Assembly (NCBI RefSeq): GCF_003334855.1 | Contig: NZ_QOWE01000016.1 | Coordinates: forward strand, 124,001-188,000 | Origin: Larkinella punicea | Lineage (GTDB): Bacteria > Bacteroidota > Bacteroidia > Cytophagales > Spirosomataceae | DNA: 64,000 nucleotides | Reading direction: 5' to 3' | Part shown: in pieces, positions 17,543 through 25,899 of the stretch | Layout of the letters: each line of letters starts with the position of its first letter | How positions within the stretch are numbered: position 1 is the first letter of the stretch | Program-made: the position numbers and the translations under genes | Notes under the pieces: generated by a model | Seen by the model: only the letters and a program-made list of their open reading frames with translations | Told to the model about the DNA's origin: nothing | Database searches by the model: none

Positions 17543-18905
17543 TGAAGATAAAATAAAGCCGTCAGGTCTTCAAGACCTGACGGCTTTGAACTTGGGGGAA
17601 TTGGCCGAACGCGACAAAGCCGTTATCTGGCACCCGTTTACGCAGATGCAAACCGCTCCGCTGCCGATTCCGATTGTTCGCGGCCAAGGAACGCTGTTGT
17701 TCTCGGCAGACGGAACGACGTACATCGATGCGGTTTCGTCCTGGTGGGTCAACACGCACGGACATAGTCATCCCTACATTGCGGAGAAAGTAGCGAAACA
17801 ACTTCACACACTCGAACACGTCATTTTTGCCGGTTTTACGCATCAGCCGGCCGTTCAACTGGCCGAGCGGCTCTTGCCGATTTTACCGGACCATCAGAAG
17901 AAAGTTTTCTATTCTGACAATGGCTCGACGGCGGTGGAAGTGGCACTCAAAATGGCGTTTCAATACTGGCACAATGTGGGAAAACCGCGTCGGAAGGTCA
18001 TTGCGCTGGAGGACGCCTACCACGGTGATACGTTCGGGGCCATGGCGGTTAGCGGACGAAGTGCCTTCACGGCCCCCTACGTACCGTTTTTATTCGATGT
18101 TGAATACATTCCTACGCCCGTTCCGGGACAGGAGCAGGCGGCTTTGGATCAAATGCAAGCGTTGCTGAGCGACGATGTGGCGGCTTTTATTTTTGAACCA
18201 CTGATTCAGGGCGCGGGCGGGATGGTGATGTATCGACCGGAAATTCTGAGTCAACTCATCGAAATGGCCCGCAGCCACGGCGCGCTAATTATTGCCGACG
18301 AGGTGATGACCGGTTTTGGCCGGACGGGGAAATTATTTGCTTCGCATCATCTCAGCCACCAACCCGATCTGATGAGTTTGTCGAAAGGGCTGACCGGCGG
18401 AACGATGGCACTGGGTGTAACGACCTGTACGAACGCAATTTACGACGCCTTCAAATCCGAAGATAAATACAAAACGCTTTTCCACGGCCACTCGTTTACG
18501 GCCAATCCGCTGGCATGCACGGCGGCCCTCGCCAGCCTCGACCTCCTGCTTTCGGACGAAACCCAGGCATCCATTCAGCGAATCAGCCAGCGGCATGTAG
18601 TTTTTGCGGAACAACTTGGCCATAAACCGGGGGTCAAAAACGTTCGGCAGCGGGGCACCATTCTGGCGTTCGATCTGGATACCGATGGTCAAACCAGCTC
18701 CTATTTCAGCAATATCCGCGACATAGCGTATCAGTTTCTGCTCGAACAGGGCGTTTTGATGCGGCCGTTGGGGAACGTGCTGTATATTCTACCACCCTAT
18801 TGCATAACCGATGAGGAGTTGACGACGGTTTATTCGGCCATCGATAAATTGCTTCACTATATCACCCAAAATGACCCGTCTCTACGGGACTCATCCCCCA
18901 ATTAA
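17517..18905 (+). CDS. bioA: Adenosylmethionine-8-amino-7-oxononanoate aminotransferase
   Basis: BioA transfers the amino group of S-adenosylmethionine to KAPA. The family begins around LAERDKAVIWHPFTQM (residues ~29-44), then shows SSWWVNTHGHSHP, DNGSTAVEVALKMAFQYW, the PLP-contacting D261 in IIADEVMTGFGRTG and the PLP lysine K290 in LSKGLTGG. The start is uncertain: ATG at 17517 or 17529 gives an N-terminal extension whose residues 14-23 are encoded by a palindrome, while a TTG nearer residue 26-29 would avoid it. The C-terminus (after about HYITQ) runs into a repeat array, so both ends are altered by repeats. Function is secure, both termini are not. Confidence 0.93.
   Translation: MKNTMPVYDEDKIKPSGLQDLTALNLGELAERDKAVIWHPFTQMQTAPLPIPIVRGQGTLLFSADGTTYIDAVSSWWVNTHGHSHPYIAEKVAKQLHTLEHVIFAGFTHQPAVQLAERLLPILPDHQKKVFYSDNGSTAVEVALKMAFQYWHNVGKPRRKVIALEDAYHGDTFGAMAVSGRSAFTAPYVPFLFDVEYIPTPVPGQEQAALDQMQALLSDDVAAFIFEPLIQGAGGMVMYRPEILSQLIEMARSHGALIIADEVMTGFGRTGKLFASHHLSHQPDLMSLSKGLTGGTMALGVTTCTNAIYDAFKSEDKYKTLFHGHSFTANPLACTAALASLDLLLSDETQASIQRISQRHVVFAEQLGHKPGVKNVRQRGTILAFDLDTDGQTSSYFSNIRDIAYQFLLEQGVLMRPLGNVLYILPPYCITDEELTTVYSAIDKLLHYITQNDPSLRDSSPN
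17555..17587. repeat. Palindrome inside the 5' part of bioA
   Basis: Arms 17555-17570 and 17572-17587 are perfect 16-bp inverted repeats (left arm AAAGCCGTCAGGTCTT) around one base. It starts 13 bp after the bioD stop. It has no stop codon in the bioA frame, so it is read through as ten residues, KPSGLQDLTA, if translation starts upstream. Confidence 0.92.
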
Positions 18906-19158
18906 CGAACATATTTCCTACAAAATGGTCCCTCCCTACGGGAAGGATGGTAAAACCAGGCTTCCACACGAAAATCAAACAATCCCGTAGGGATGATCCA
19001 TTTTGTAGAAACCACGTACACAGAATACCCAAAAATCCCGTAGGGATGACCCATTGTGTTGGCACGAAATAAACCGTCCCTACGGGCTTCCCCTCTATAA
19101 ACGGACACGGTTGCTACAAAATGGTTCTTCCCTACGGGAAGGATGGCGCAACCGGGCT
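18870..19158. repeat. Array of short repeats with a TCCCTACGGGA core
   Basis: Six core palindromes of the type TCCC(T/G)(A/T)(C/G)GGGA lie near 18880 (degenerate), 18933, 18983, 19036, 19077 (last base changed) and 19129. Two near-identical 45-bp direct copies occur at 18918-18962 and 19114-19158 (about six differences, both opening CTACAAAATGG), and an inverted copy carries CCATTTTGTAG at 18998-19008. The array begins within the end of bioA and fills the 296-bp gap to glpF. Minus-strand open frames here are artefacts of the repeats. No cas genes or regular spacers are present, so it is not CRISPR. Confidence 0.85.
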
Positions 19159-19201
19159 CATGGGTAAACCTAGGCAAGGTAAAATGGAAATCGAGGTTAG
19201 A

Positions 19202-19927
19202 TTACAACGCGTACCACCGAATCAGCAAACCGCCCAAAACCGCTCCGATTATTGGCCCGACAATCGGTACCCAGGCATAGCCCCAATCCGACGACCCTTT
19301 TCCGGGAATCGGCAACAGGGTGTGCGCAATACGGGGTCCCAGGTCGCGGGCGGGATTGATGGCGTAGCCGGTGGTGCCGCCCAGCGAAAGGCCAATACTC
19401 CAGACCAGCACGCCCACCAAATACGGGCCTAAACCGATGGCGATGGTGCCAAGGGCTTTGGCGGAAATCCCGGCAATGCCGATGATGAGCGCCAGCGTGC
19501 CGATGGTTTCACTGATGACATTCCCCAGGGGATGGCGGATGGCCGGATCGGTGGAAAAAACCGCTAGCTTGGCCCCCGGATCGGGCGTGGCCGCCCAGTG
19601 GGGTAAATATTGAAGCCAAACCAGCACCGCACCTAAAAATGCGCCGATGAGTTGCGCCGGGATATAGGTCGCCATCTTGCTGAAATCACCGGTGGCCACG
19701 GCGAAAGCCACGGTAACGGCCGGATTCAGGTGTCCATCGATGCTGCCGAAGGCCTTGGCAACGAATACGCCCATCGTGACGGCAAAAGCCCAACCGGTGG
19801 TGATTACAATCCAGCCGGATGATTCACCCTTGGTTTTCTTCAGGACGACGTTGGCAACAACACCGTCGCCCAATAAAATTAAGATCATGGTTCCAACCAA
19901 TTCACCAAGGAAGGGAGAAAGTTGCAT
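19202..19927 (-). CDS. MIP-family channel, glycerol facilitator type
   Basis: This 241-residue inner-membrane protein is an aquaporin-superfamily channel with six predicted helices and two NPA half-helices: N68-P69-A70 in GHLNPAVT and N191-P192-A193 in GYAINPARDLGPR. The Asp after NPAR (D195) and the small residues around it are typical of glycerol facilitators rather than water-selective aquaporins, so a GlpF-like role in glycerol or small polyol uptake is inferred. The gene is divergent from purB and there is no glpK next to it. Specificity is not proven. Confidence 0.9.
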   Translation of the reverse strand: MQLSPFLGELVGTMILILLGDGVVANVVLKKTKGESSGWIVITTGWAFAVTMGVFVAKAFGSIDGHLNPAVTVAFAVATGDFSKMATYIPAQLIGAFLGAVLVWLQYLPHWAATPDPGAKLAVFSTDPAIRHPLGNVISETIGTLALIIGIAGISAKALGTIAIGLGPYLVGVLVWSIGLSLGGTTGYAINPARDLGPRIAHTLLPIPGKGSSDWGYAWVPIVGPIIGAVLGGLLIRWYAL

Positions 19928-20055
19928 ACAAAAAAGGATGGGTTTAGGAGTACGGCGAAAAGCCTTATTAAGTCAATAAAATATTCGTTCTGTCATAAAG
20001 CCGCCAATATACAGGAATTTTACTTATTCTGGAGAGTGGTTTCGGGCGGTTCCGT

Positions 20056-20063
20056 TAACTTTG
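20056..20063 (+). promoter_or_regulatory. -7 promoter box of purB
   Basis: TAACTTTG is an exact TAnnTTTG box ending 17 nt before the purB ATG, giving a short leader. No TTTG stands at the proper -33 distance, so support is from the -7 element and position only. Confidence 0.5.
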
Positions 20064-20080
20064 CGTTTTCTTTTTTACCT

Positions 20081-21421
20081 ATGCAACTTTCCGCGCTTAC
20101 CGCAGTATCCCCCCTCGATGGCCGTTACCGCCGTCAAATTGAATCGCTGGCTCCTTATTTTTCCGAATGGGGGCTTATCCGTTATCGCATTCGAATTGAG
20201 ATAGAGTACTTTATCGAACTCTGCGAACTGCCCCTGCCCCAGTTGAAAGACATCGATCATGCGGTTTTTCCGAAATTACGGGGGTTGTACGAGAATTTTT
20301 CGGAAGCGGATGCGCTGCGGGTGAAAGAAATTGAACGCGAAACCAACCACGACGTCAAAGCCGTCGAGTATTTCATCAAAGAAAAACTCGCCGATCTGAA
20401 TATCTCCGACCACCTGGAGTTCATTCACTTTGGCCTGACGTCGCAGGACATCAACAACACCGCCACGCCCCTCCTCCTGAGCGATGCGATGGCCAATGAA
20501 ATCGAGCCGCAATACCGGGAAGTATTCATGAAATTGCAGGAGCTGGCGGAGAAATGGAAAAGCATTCCGATGCTGGCCCGCACCCACGGTCAGCCAGCCT
20601 CGCCGACCCGGCTGGGGAAAGAACTACTGGTTTTTTGCGAGCGGATCGAGAAGCAGCTTTTCATGCTATCAACCATTCCGGTATCGGCTAAATTCGGAGG
20701 TGCCACCGGCAATTTCAATGCCCATTGTGTCGCCTACCCGAACATCGACTGGAAATCGTTCGGCGATGATTTTGTGGAAAAACTGGGACTGGAACGCAGT
20801 CAGCACACGACCCAAATCGAGCATTACGACATGATGGCGGCTACGCTAGATGCCTTCAAGCGCCTGAATACGATTCTGATCGATCTCAACCGGGATATGT
20901 GGGCATACATTTCGATGAACTATTTCAAACAGCAGATCAAAGCGGGGGAAGTGGGCTCGTCGGCGATGCCGCACAAAGTCAATCCAATCGATTTTGAAAA
21001 TTCAGAAGGGAATCTGGGGATTGCCAATGCGGTTTTTGAACACCTGTCGGCGAAATTACCGATTTCCCGGCTCCAACGCGACCTGACGGACTCAACGGTT
21101 TTGCGCAACCTCGGCGTTCCGTTCGCGCATTCGCTGATTGCCTTGAAATCGCTGCTGAAAGGCCTGGGAAAACTGCAACTGAACGAAGCCGCCATCCACG
21201 CCGATCTGGAAGAGAACTGGGCCGTGGTGGCCGAAGGCATTCAAACCATTCTCCGGCGCGAAGGCTATCCAAAACCGTATGAAGCCCTGAAGGACTTAAC
21301 CCGGACCAATGAAAAAATCACGGCGGACACCATCGCCCGGTTTATCGACGGACTGAATGTGGCGGAAAATGTGAAAGTGGAATTACGGGCGATAACGCCA
21401 TATAGTTATACGGGGATTTAA
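20081..21421 (+). CDS. purB: Adenylosuccinate lyase
   Basis: PurB cleaves SAICAR and adenylosuccinate in purine synthesis. The 446-residue protein starts at MQLSALTAVSPLDGRYRRQ, a strongly conserved E. coli-type opening; 53 extra in-frame codons upstream reach into the glpF start and are rejected. The fumarase/aspartase superfamily signature is GEVGSSAMPHKVNPIDFENSEG, and the catalytic-site segments HFGLTSQDINNTA and ARTHGQPASPT are present. Its stop codon touches the left arm of a large palindrome shared with the convergent proC gene. Confidence 0.96.
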   Translation: MQLSALTAVSPLDGRYRRQIESLAPYFSEWGLIRYRIRIEIEYFIELCELPLPQLKDIDHAVFPKLRGLYENFSEADALRVKEIERETNHDVKAVEYFIKEKLADLNISDHLEFIHFGLTSQDINNTATPLLLSDAMANEIEPQYREVFMKLQELAEKWKSIPMLARTHGQPASPTRLGKELLVFCERIEKQLFMLSTIPVSAKFGGATGNFNAHCVAYPNIDWKSFGDDFVEKLGLERSQHTTQIEHYDMMAATLDAFKRLNTILIDLNRDMWAYISMNYFKQQIKAGEVGSSAMPHKVNPIDFENSEGNLGIANAVFEHLSAKLPISRLQRDLTDSTVLRNLGVPFAHSLIALKSLLKGLGKLQLNEAAIHADLEENWAVVAEGIQTILRREGYPKPYEALKDLTRTNEKITADTIARFIDGLNVAENVKVELRAITPYSYTGI

Positions 21422-21508
21422 CCCTGACAGCGGCCAGAGGCCCTGTCAGCGGTTTAAATCCCCGTCAATTACAAACCGCTGACAGGGCCGCTGGCCGCTG
21501 TCAGGGTT
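21420..21508. repeat. 36-bp-arm palindrome between purB and proC
   Basis: Left arm 21420-21455 and right arm 21473-21508 match over 36 bp with a single mismatch, around a 17-nt loop. Each arm also contains a nested dyad (CTGACAG with CTGTCAG). The purB stop ends in the first bases of the left arm and the proC stop (21501-21503) lies inside the right arm. It may work as a bidirectional terminator for the two convergent genes, though neither side has a T-run. Confidence 0.93.
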
Positions 21509-22304
21509 TGCTCAATTCCGTGGCCCGGAACTGGGCGGCTTTGATGCCCGCGATCAGCGTATCCGACAAACCGCCTTCTTCAAACCGTTTCAGAGCCGCT
21601 TCCGTTGTGCCGCCTTTGGAGGCCACGGCTTTGATCAACTCGTCCAGGGATTTATCGGCGGTATTGATCAAATGGAAAGCGCCGAGCATGGTTTGTTTCA
21701 CCAGCAACGAAGCCACCGAATCATCGAAGCCCATTTGTTTCCCGGCTTCAATCATCGATTTTACGAGGTAGTAAAAATACGCCGGGCCGCTGCCACTGAG
21801 GGCCGTAACGGCGTCCAGCAAGGCTTCATCTTCCAGGAAAATGGACCGGCCCGTCGCATTGATCAGGTTTTCGACTTTCCGTAAATTGCTTAAATCCACT
21901 TCTTTGGCTGCCGTAAAACCGGTAATGCCCATGCCCAGCATCGCGGGCGTGTTGGGCATAGCCCGAATCACCAGCCGGTGATCGAGTTTTTCCTGAATGG
22001 TCGCAATCGGAATGCCCGCCATAATCGACAACACAACCTGTTGTGGTCGGATGGTCTCCCGGAGTGCTTCCTGTAAACTGTTAAAGTCCTGGGGCTTGAC
22101 GGACAAAATAATCAGATCAACCTCGGAAACCCGGGAACTGACGGTATCGGCCACCACGCCGGCTTTCTCTGCTTTTAAGGCTTCGGAACGTTCTGCGCTT
22201 TTCTCGACAAGCAGCAAATCCTCTTTTTTTACCAGATCATATTGCAAAAAAGACTTGGCAAAAGCCATGCCCATGTTGCCGCAACCGACGATCGCAATCT
22301 TCAT
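21501..22304 (-). CDS. proC: Pyrroline-5-carboxylate reductase
   Basis: ProC performs the last step of proline synthesis with NAD(P)H. The 267-residue protein begins MKIAIVGCGNMGMAFAKSF (Rossmann GxGxxG), continues with LSVKPQDF and VIRAMPNTPAMLGMG, and ends with the dimerisation-domain signature ALSGSGPAYFYYLVKSMIEAG. The 25 in-frame codons upstream come from a palindrome and were rejected. The stop codon is provided by the downstream palindrome, so the final residues (LSKP) are repeat-adjacent. Confidence 0.95.
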   Translation of the reverse strand: MKIAIVGCGNMGMAFAKSFLQYDLVKKEDLLLVEKSAERSEALKAEKAGVVADTVSSRVSEVDLIILSVKPQDFNSLQEALRETIRPQQVVLSIMAGIPIATIQEKLDHRLVIRAMPNTPAMLGMGITGFTAAKEVDLSNLRKVENLINATGRSIFLEDEALLDAVTALSGSGPAYFYYLVKSMIEAGKQMGFDDSVASLLVKQTMLGAFHLINTADKSLDELIKAVASKGGTTEAALKRFEEGGLSDTLIAGIKAAQFRATELSKP

Positions 22305-22325
22305 AATTAATGAGTTTACGGTTTT

Positions 22326-22395
22326 CGGTTTACAGTTTTCGGTGGCTGACGCATTCTTACCTGTGCGTGCGTCAGCCACCGAAAACTGTAAACCG
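22326..22395. repeat. 28-bp-arm palindrome between tlpA-like gene and proC
   Basis: Arms 22326-22353 and 22368-22395 are perfect 28-bp inverted repeats around 14 nt. The inner part GGTGGCTGACGCA / TGCGTCAGCCACC also occurs in the palindrome at 25094-25168, so the two are members of one family. It sits between two co-directional minus-strand genes. Confidence 0.93.
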
Positions 22396-22399
22396 TCCG

Positions 22400-23548
22400 T
22401 TATTTGTCCAGAATACTTCCCAGCTTTTGTACCAGTGCCTCACCCCGCAGGTTTTTGGCGATGATTTTCCCTTCTTTATCCAGCAGATAGGTGGTGGGAA
22501 TAACCTGAACCGAATACTGCTGAGCAACCGCCGAACTGCCATTTTTCTTGCCTAAAACGTTGGTCCAGACCATACCGTCGGCTTCAATGGCTTTCAGCCA
22601 GGCGTTTTTGTTGTCGTCAAGCGAGATGCTGTAAATCTCAAAGCCCTTTTCCTTGTATTTATTGTACATCCGGACCACGTTCGGGTTTTCCTGACGACAG
22701 GGACCACACCAGGACGCCCAGAAATCGATCAGCACATACTTCCCGCGCAACGAGGACAGGCTCACCACCTGACCTTTCGTGTCTTCCAGGGTGATGTCCG
22801 GTGCCATCGCTCCTTCTACCACGGCAACCTGCGTGGCCTGGGCGGCCATTTCGCTCTTGGCCATCGTCACAAAGTTGATGAAGGCTTTGGCCTGTTTACC
22901 GGTCAGATTGGCTTTCTGCATCTGGTCGGCCAGCGATTCATACAGGGGGAAATGCTCTTTCGGGTCCAGGTATTTGAGCGCAATCATGGCCACACTGGAC
23001 GTTCCCATTTGCGGAATCAGCGCCTTGATGGTGTCGATGACCTGTTTGTTGGTCGCCATCACTTCCCGATCAATCGCTTCGCCTTTCTTGAGGTCGTTTT
23101 TTTCGGCAGCAGCGGCCGCCTGCTTCTGCCACTCTTTTGATTTTTTCAGCATCATGGCATCGATGGCCACGATTTTGGGATAAAAATCCATGTTAACCGA
23201 GCCTTTGACCAGAAGCTTGTCTTTATTTTTCAGATCGGCCGTCACGGTCAGGTTTTCTCCTCCTTCCACCAGCAAGCTCGTGAATTGCTCATTGGCCAGG
23301 TTCAGTTTGTAAAAACTCCCGCCGTTCATTTCGTTGCCTTTCAGCGAAAAGCTCCCGCTGGCGTCGATCTGGGTGGAGTCAATCCGCTTCGACACTTTCT
23401 CGTTCGTTTCCAAATAGGCTTTGCTACCCGGTTTGGCGTTTTGAACCGTACCTTTTACGGTAAATTCTTTCCCGGCAGTCTGGGCAAAAGCCGCCAGTGG
23501 CAGGGCTAAACCGACTAAAATGACGAATCCGATCCGATTTTTTTTCAT
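22400..23548 (-). CDS. TlpA/ResA-like periplasmic thiol-disulfide oxidoreductase
   Basis: This 382-residue exported protein has a signal peptide (MKKNRIGFVILVGLALPLAAFAQ), a beta-rich N-terminal domain of the DUF4369 kind (residues ~27-120: FTVKGTVQNAKPGSKAYLE, then SFSLKGNEMNGG), a helical middle section, and a C-terminal AhpC/TSA-thioredoxin domain from ~245. The redox motif is WCGPC, C281 and C284, with the cis-proline in QVIPTTYLLD. Such proteins reduce or transfer disulfides in the periplasm, often for cytochrome maturation in Bacteroidota. No cytochrome gene is adjacent; the substrate is unknown. Confidence 0.92.
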   Translation of the reverse strand: MKKNRIGFVILVGLALPLAAFAQTAGKEFTVKGTVQNAKPGSKAYLETNEKVSKRIDSTQIDASGSFSLKGNEMNGGSFYKLNLANEQFTSLLVEGGENLTVTADLKNKDKLLVKGSVNMDFYPKIVAIDAMMLKKSKEWQKQAAAAAEKNDLKKGEAIDREVMATNKQVIDTIKALIPQMGTSSVAMIALKYLDPKEHFPLYESLADQMQKANLTGKQAKAFINFVTMAKSEMAAQATQVAVVEGAMAPDITLEDTKGQVVSLSSLRGKYVLIDFWASWCGPCRQENPNVVRMYNKYKEKGFEIYSISLDDNKNAWLKAIEADGMVWTNVLGKKNGSSAVAQQYSVQVIPTTYLLDKEGKIIAKNLRGEALVQKLGSILDK

Positions 23549-23560
23549 TTTACCTGTACG

Positions 23561-25060
23561 TTATAACGGAGAAGACAACGATTTTTGAAGCAACTCATTG
23601 GTCAGTTTGGGATCCGCGCTGCCTTTCGATTTTTTCATCACCTCACCCACAAACAGGCCCAGCAACCCTTTCTTACCCTTTTTGTATTCTTTGACTTTAT
23701 CGGGCCAGGCTGCCAGCACCTCATCTACCAACGCTTGCAACGTATCGGTATTGCTGTTTTGCACTAAATTCTGCTCCTGCGCCACTTGTTCCGGCGATTT
23801 CTCCGGGTGTTCGATCAACACCGGAAAAATCCGCTGGCTGGCGGTTGAGAAACTGACTTTCCCCGAATCGACTAACGTAATCAATTCTGCCAGTTTTTCG
23901 GCCGATAGCGGAAACTGGCCATCCCGCAGCGATTTTTCGGACAACTGGGCTTTCACCGGCCCCATAATCCAGTTGGAAACCGCCTTATAATTCGTCGTTA
24001 ACTGACTCACGGCTTCAAAATAATCCGCCAGTTCTTTTACGTCGGCCAGCAGGGCCGCATCGTATTCCGGTAAACCGTAGTGATTCAGCAGCTTATCATG
24101 ACGTTCTTTCGGTAGTGCGGGCATGTTGGCGCGGATTTCGGCCAGCCATTCATCCGATACCAGAACCGGACTCAAATCCGGGTCCGGAAAATACCGGTAA
24201 TCGTTCATGGTTTCTTTCATCCGCATCCCGTGGGTCAGGCCGGTTGTGGCGTCGAACATGCGGGTTTCCTGAACGATGGTGCCGCCGGTTTCGATCGTTT
24301 CCACCTGCCGCCGTAACTCGGACTCAATGGCCCGCTGGACGTTGCGGATGGAGTTCATGTTTTTGATCTCGACTTTCGTACCGAACTCCTCCTCGCCCCA
24401 CAACCGCACCGAAACGTTGACGTCGCAGCGCAGCGAGCCTTCTTCCATGTTGCCGTCGCAAATATCCAGATAGCGCACGAGCCGCCGGACTTCCGTCAGG
24501 TACGCAGCCGCTTCTTCCGCACTGCGGATCACGGGGTCGGTCACCATCTCGATCAGGGGCGTTCCGGCGCGGTTATAATCCAGAACCGTATGCCAGTCGC
24601 CGTCGTGAATCGATTTGCCGGCGTCTTCCTCCAAATGAATGTGATGCAGAAAAACCGTCTTTTCAACCACCTGCCCGTCAGCATCCTTGAATTTCACCGG
24701 CACTCCGCCCCCCACGCAAATCGGGGTTTTGTCCTGCGATAGCTGATAGCCTTTCGGCAGGTCGGGATAGAAGTAGTTTTTACGGGCAAAAAGATTGTAG
24801 GACGTAATCGCCGACTGACAGGCCAATCCCATCCGAACCGCCAGTTCGACGGCTTTGCGGTTGAGTTTGGGCAAGGTACCCGGATGCCCCAGCGTGATGA
24901 CGCTGATGTTGGTATTGGGTTCGCTGCCAAACTGATTGGAATCGGCGGCAAAGATTTTCGTCGCCGTCAGGAGCTGGCAGTGAACTTCCAGACCAATTAC
25001 CAGCTCGTAGTTGGCCAGCACCGCAGCGGATACCGTCTTTTCAGCCGTTTCAGAAACCAT
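23561..25060 (-). CDS. gatB: Asp-tRNA(Asn)/Glu-tRNA(Gln) amidotransferase subunit B
   Basis: GatB carries the kinase/amidation site that converts mischarged Glu-tRNA(Gln) or Asp-tRNA(Asn) to the correct aminoacyl-tRNA as part of GatCAB. The 499-residue protein shows YELVIGLEVHCQLLTATKIF, the LFARKNYFYPDLPKGYQLSQ signature, GSLRCDVNVSVR, and a helical YqeY-like tail ending near SADPKLTNELLQKSL. gatA and gatC are not adjacent, which is common in this phylum. It stops 12 bp before the tlpA-like gene. Confidence 0.96.
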   Translation of the reverse strand: MVSETAEKTVSAAVLANYELVIGLEVHCQLLTATKIFAADSNQFGSEPNTNISVITLGHPGTLPKLNRKAVELAVRMGLACQSAITSYNLFARKNYFYPDLPKGYQLSQDKTPICVGGGVPVKFKDADGQVVEKTVFLHHIHLEEDAGKSIHDGDWHTVLDYNRAGTPLIEMVTDPVIRSAEEAAAYLTEVRRLVRYLDICDGNMEEGSLRCDVNVSVRLWGEEEFGTKVEIKNMNSIRNVQRAIESELRRQVETIETGGTIVQETRMFDATTGLTHGMRMKETMNDYRYFPDPDLSPVLVSDEWLAEIRANMPALPKERHDKLLNHYGLPEYDAALLADVKELADYFEAVSQLTTNYKAVSNWIMGPVKAQLSEKSLRDGQFPLSAEKLAELITLVDSGKVSFSTASQRIFPVLIEHPEKSPEQVAQEQNLVQNSNTDTLQALVDEVLAAWPDKVKEYKKGKKGLLGLFVGEVMKKSKGSADPKLTNELLQKSLSSPL

Positions 25061-25093
25061 GAAGCTATGTTGTGGTAAGATTTATGGTTTCCA

Positions 25094-25168
25094 GTTTACG
25101 GTTTACGGTTTACGGTGGCTCACGCGTCCTAATCGTGCGTCAGCCACCGCAAACCGCAAACCGAATAC
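25094..25168. repeat. Imperfect palindrome upstream of gatB
   Basis: Arms about 25094-25125 and 25137-25168 pair with roughly five mismatches; both arms contain tandem GTTTACG or CAAACCG units. It shares the GTGGCT(G/C)ACGC core with the element at 22326-22395. The rest of the 366-bp gap 25061-25426 is AT-rich and I see no gene or clear promoter in it. Confidence 0.82.
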
Positions 25169-25426
25169 CGTAAACCGTTACTCTGCAAAGATACGGTTTA
25201 AATCTCATTTCACTATTCAGGGGACTACTTGTAAAAAACCGCTTTTTGTTGAACAATTTCGATACAAACGATCATTATAAAAACAACTTTTTCAATCCCT
25301 ATTTGGCACTAATGTATTGTATACAAATAAGTTATAAATTTATTATCGAAATATTATGAATGCCATAAAAGCAATTTGCAAATTATTGAATTGTACTTTG
25401 TCCATTTATCAAAACATAATACAACC

Positions 25427-25852
25427 ATGAAAAGGAAAATTTACAAGCACATGAATCTAAAAAAAGCCTTGCTGATGCTGGCACTGGCGGGCGGTTTTTC
25501 CCTGAATTCGGCGCAGGCTCAAACGCTGGAAGATCTGCCCCGGACGGCGAAGGAGGATCCGGCCTTGCAGTTGGCATTTCGGGAAGTGAGTAATCTAAAG
25601 TTCCGGATTGAAGTCACCCAGCCGTTCCAGCTTCTTCACGATGCCGTCAGCGTGTTTATTCTCAGCAACGACCGGCAAATTTTATTTGCCAATACGTATT
25701 CCCACCACGCGCTGAGAATCACGACGTTTGATCTTTCTACCTTACAGGATGGAACGTATGGATTTGAAGTGCGCTCGGGCAGCAAACGGGTGACGCAGTT
25801 GTTTGATATCAAAACCAAATCAAAACGGGTGGTTCTGGCCCGGAATAACTAA
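25427..25852 (+). CDS. Small secreted protein of unknown function
   Basis: This 141-residue protein has a long signal peptide (MNLKKALLMLALAGGFSLNSAQAQ after a basic N-terminus, cleavage likely after AQA) and a single beta-rich domain of about 100 residues: FRIEVTQPFQLLHDAVSVFILSNDR, then LQDGTYGFEVRSGSKRVTQLFDI. The pattern recalls the immunoglobulin-like DUF3244 or T9SS-associated beta-sandwich domains, but this is only a resemblance. I chose the ATG at 25427 because the 17 codons before it do not extend the signal peptide sensibly. It stands alone, convergent with crtB. Confidence 0.7.
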   Translation: MKRKIYKHMNLKKALLMLALAGGFSLNSAQAQTLEDLPRTAKEDPALQLAFREVSNLKFRIEVTQPFQLLHDAVSVFILSNDRQILFANTYSHHALRITTFDLSTLQDGTYGFEVRSGSKRVTQLFDIKTKSKRVVLARNN

Positions 25853-25899
25853 CGTCTGGAGTACAAAATCGGCTCAATGCAAGGCAATTGGGCCGATTT

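Noticed and set aside
18870-19158. CRISPR array
   Set aside because: The repeats occur in both orientations with unequal spacing and no cas gene is present.
18902-19177. Minus-strand open frame of about 90 codons in the bioA-glpF gap
   Set aside because: It is translation of the TCCCTACGGGA repeat array and has no family-like sequence.
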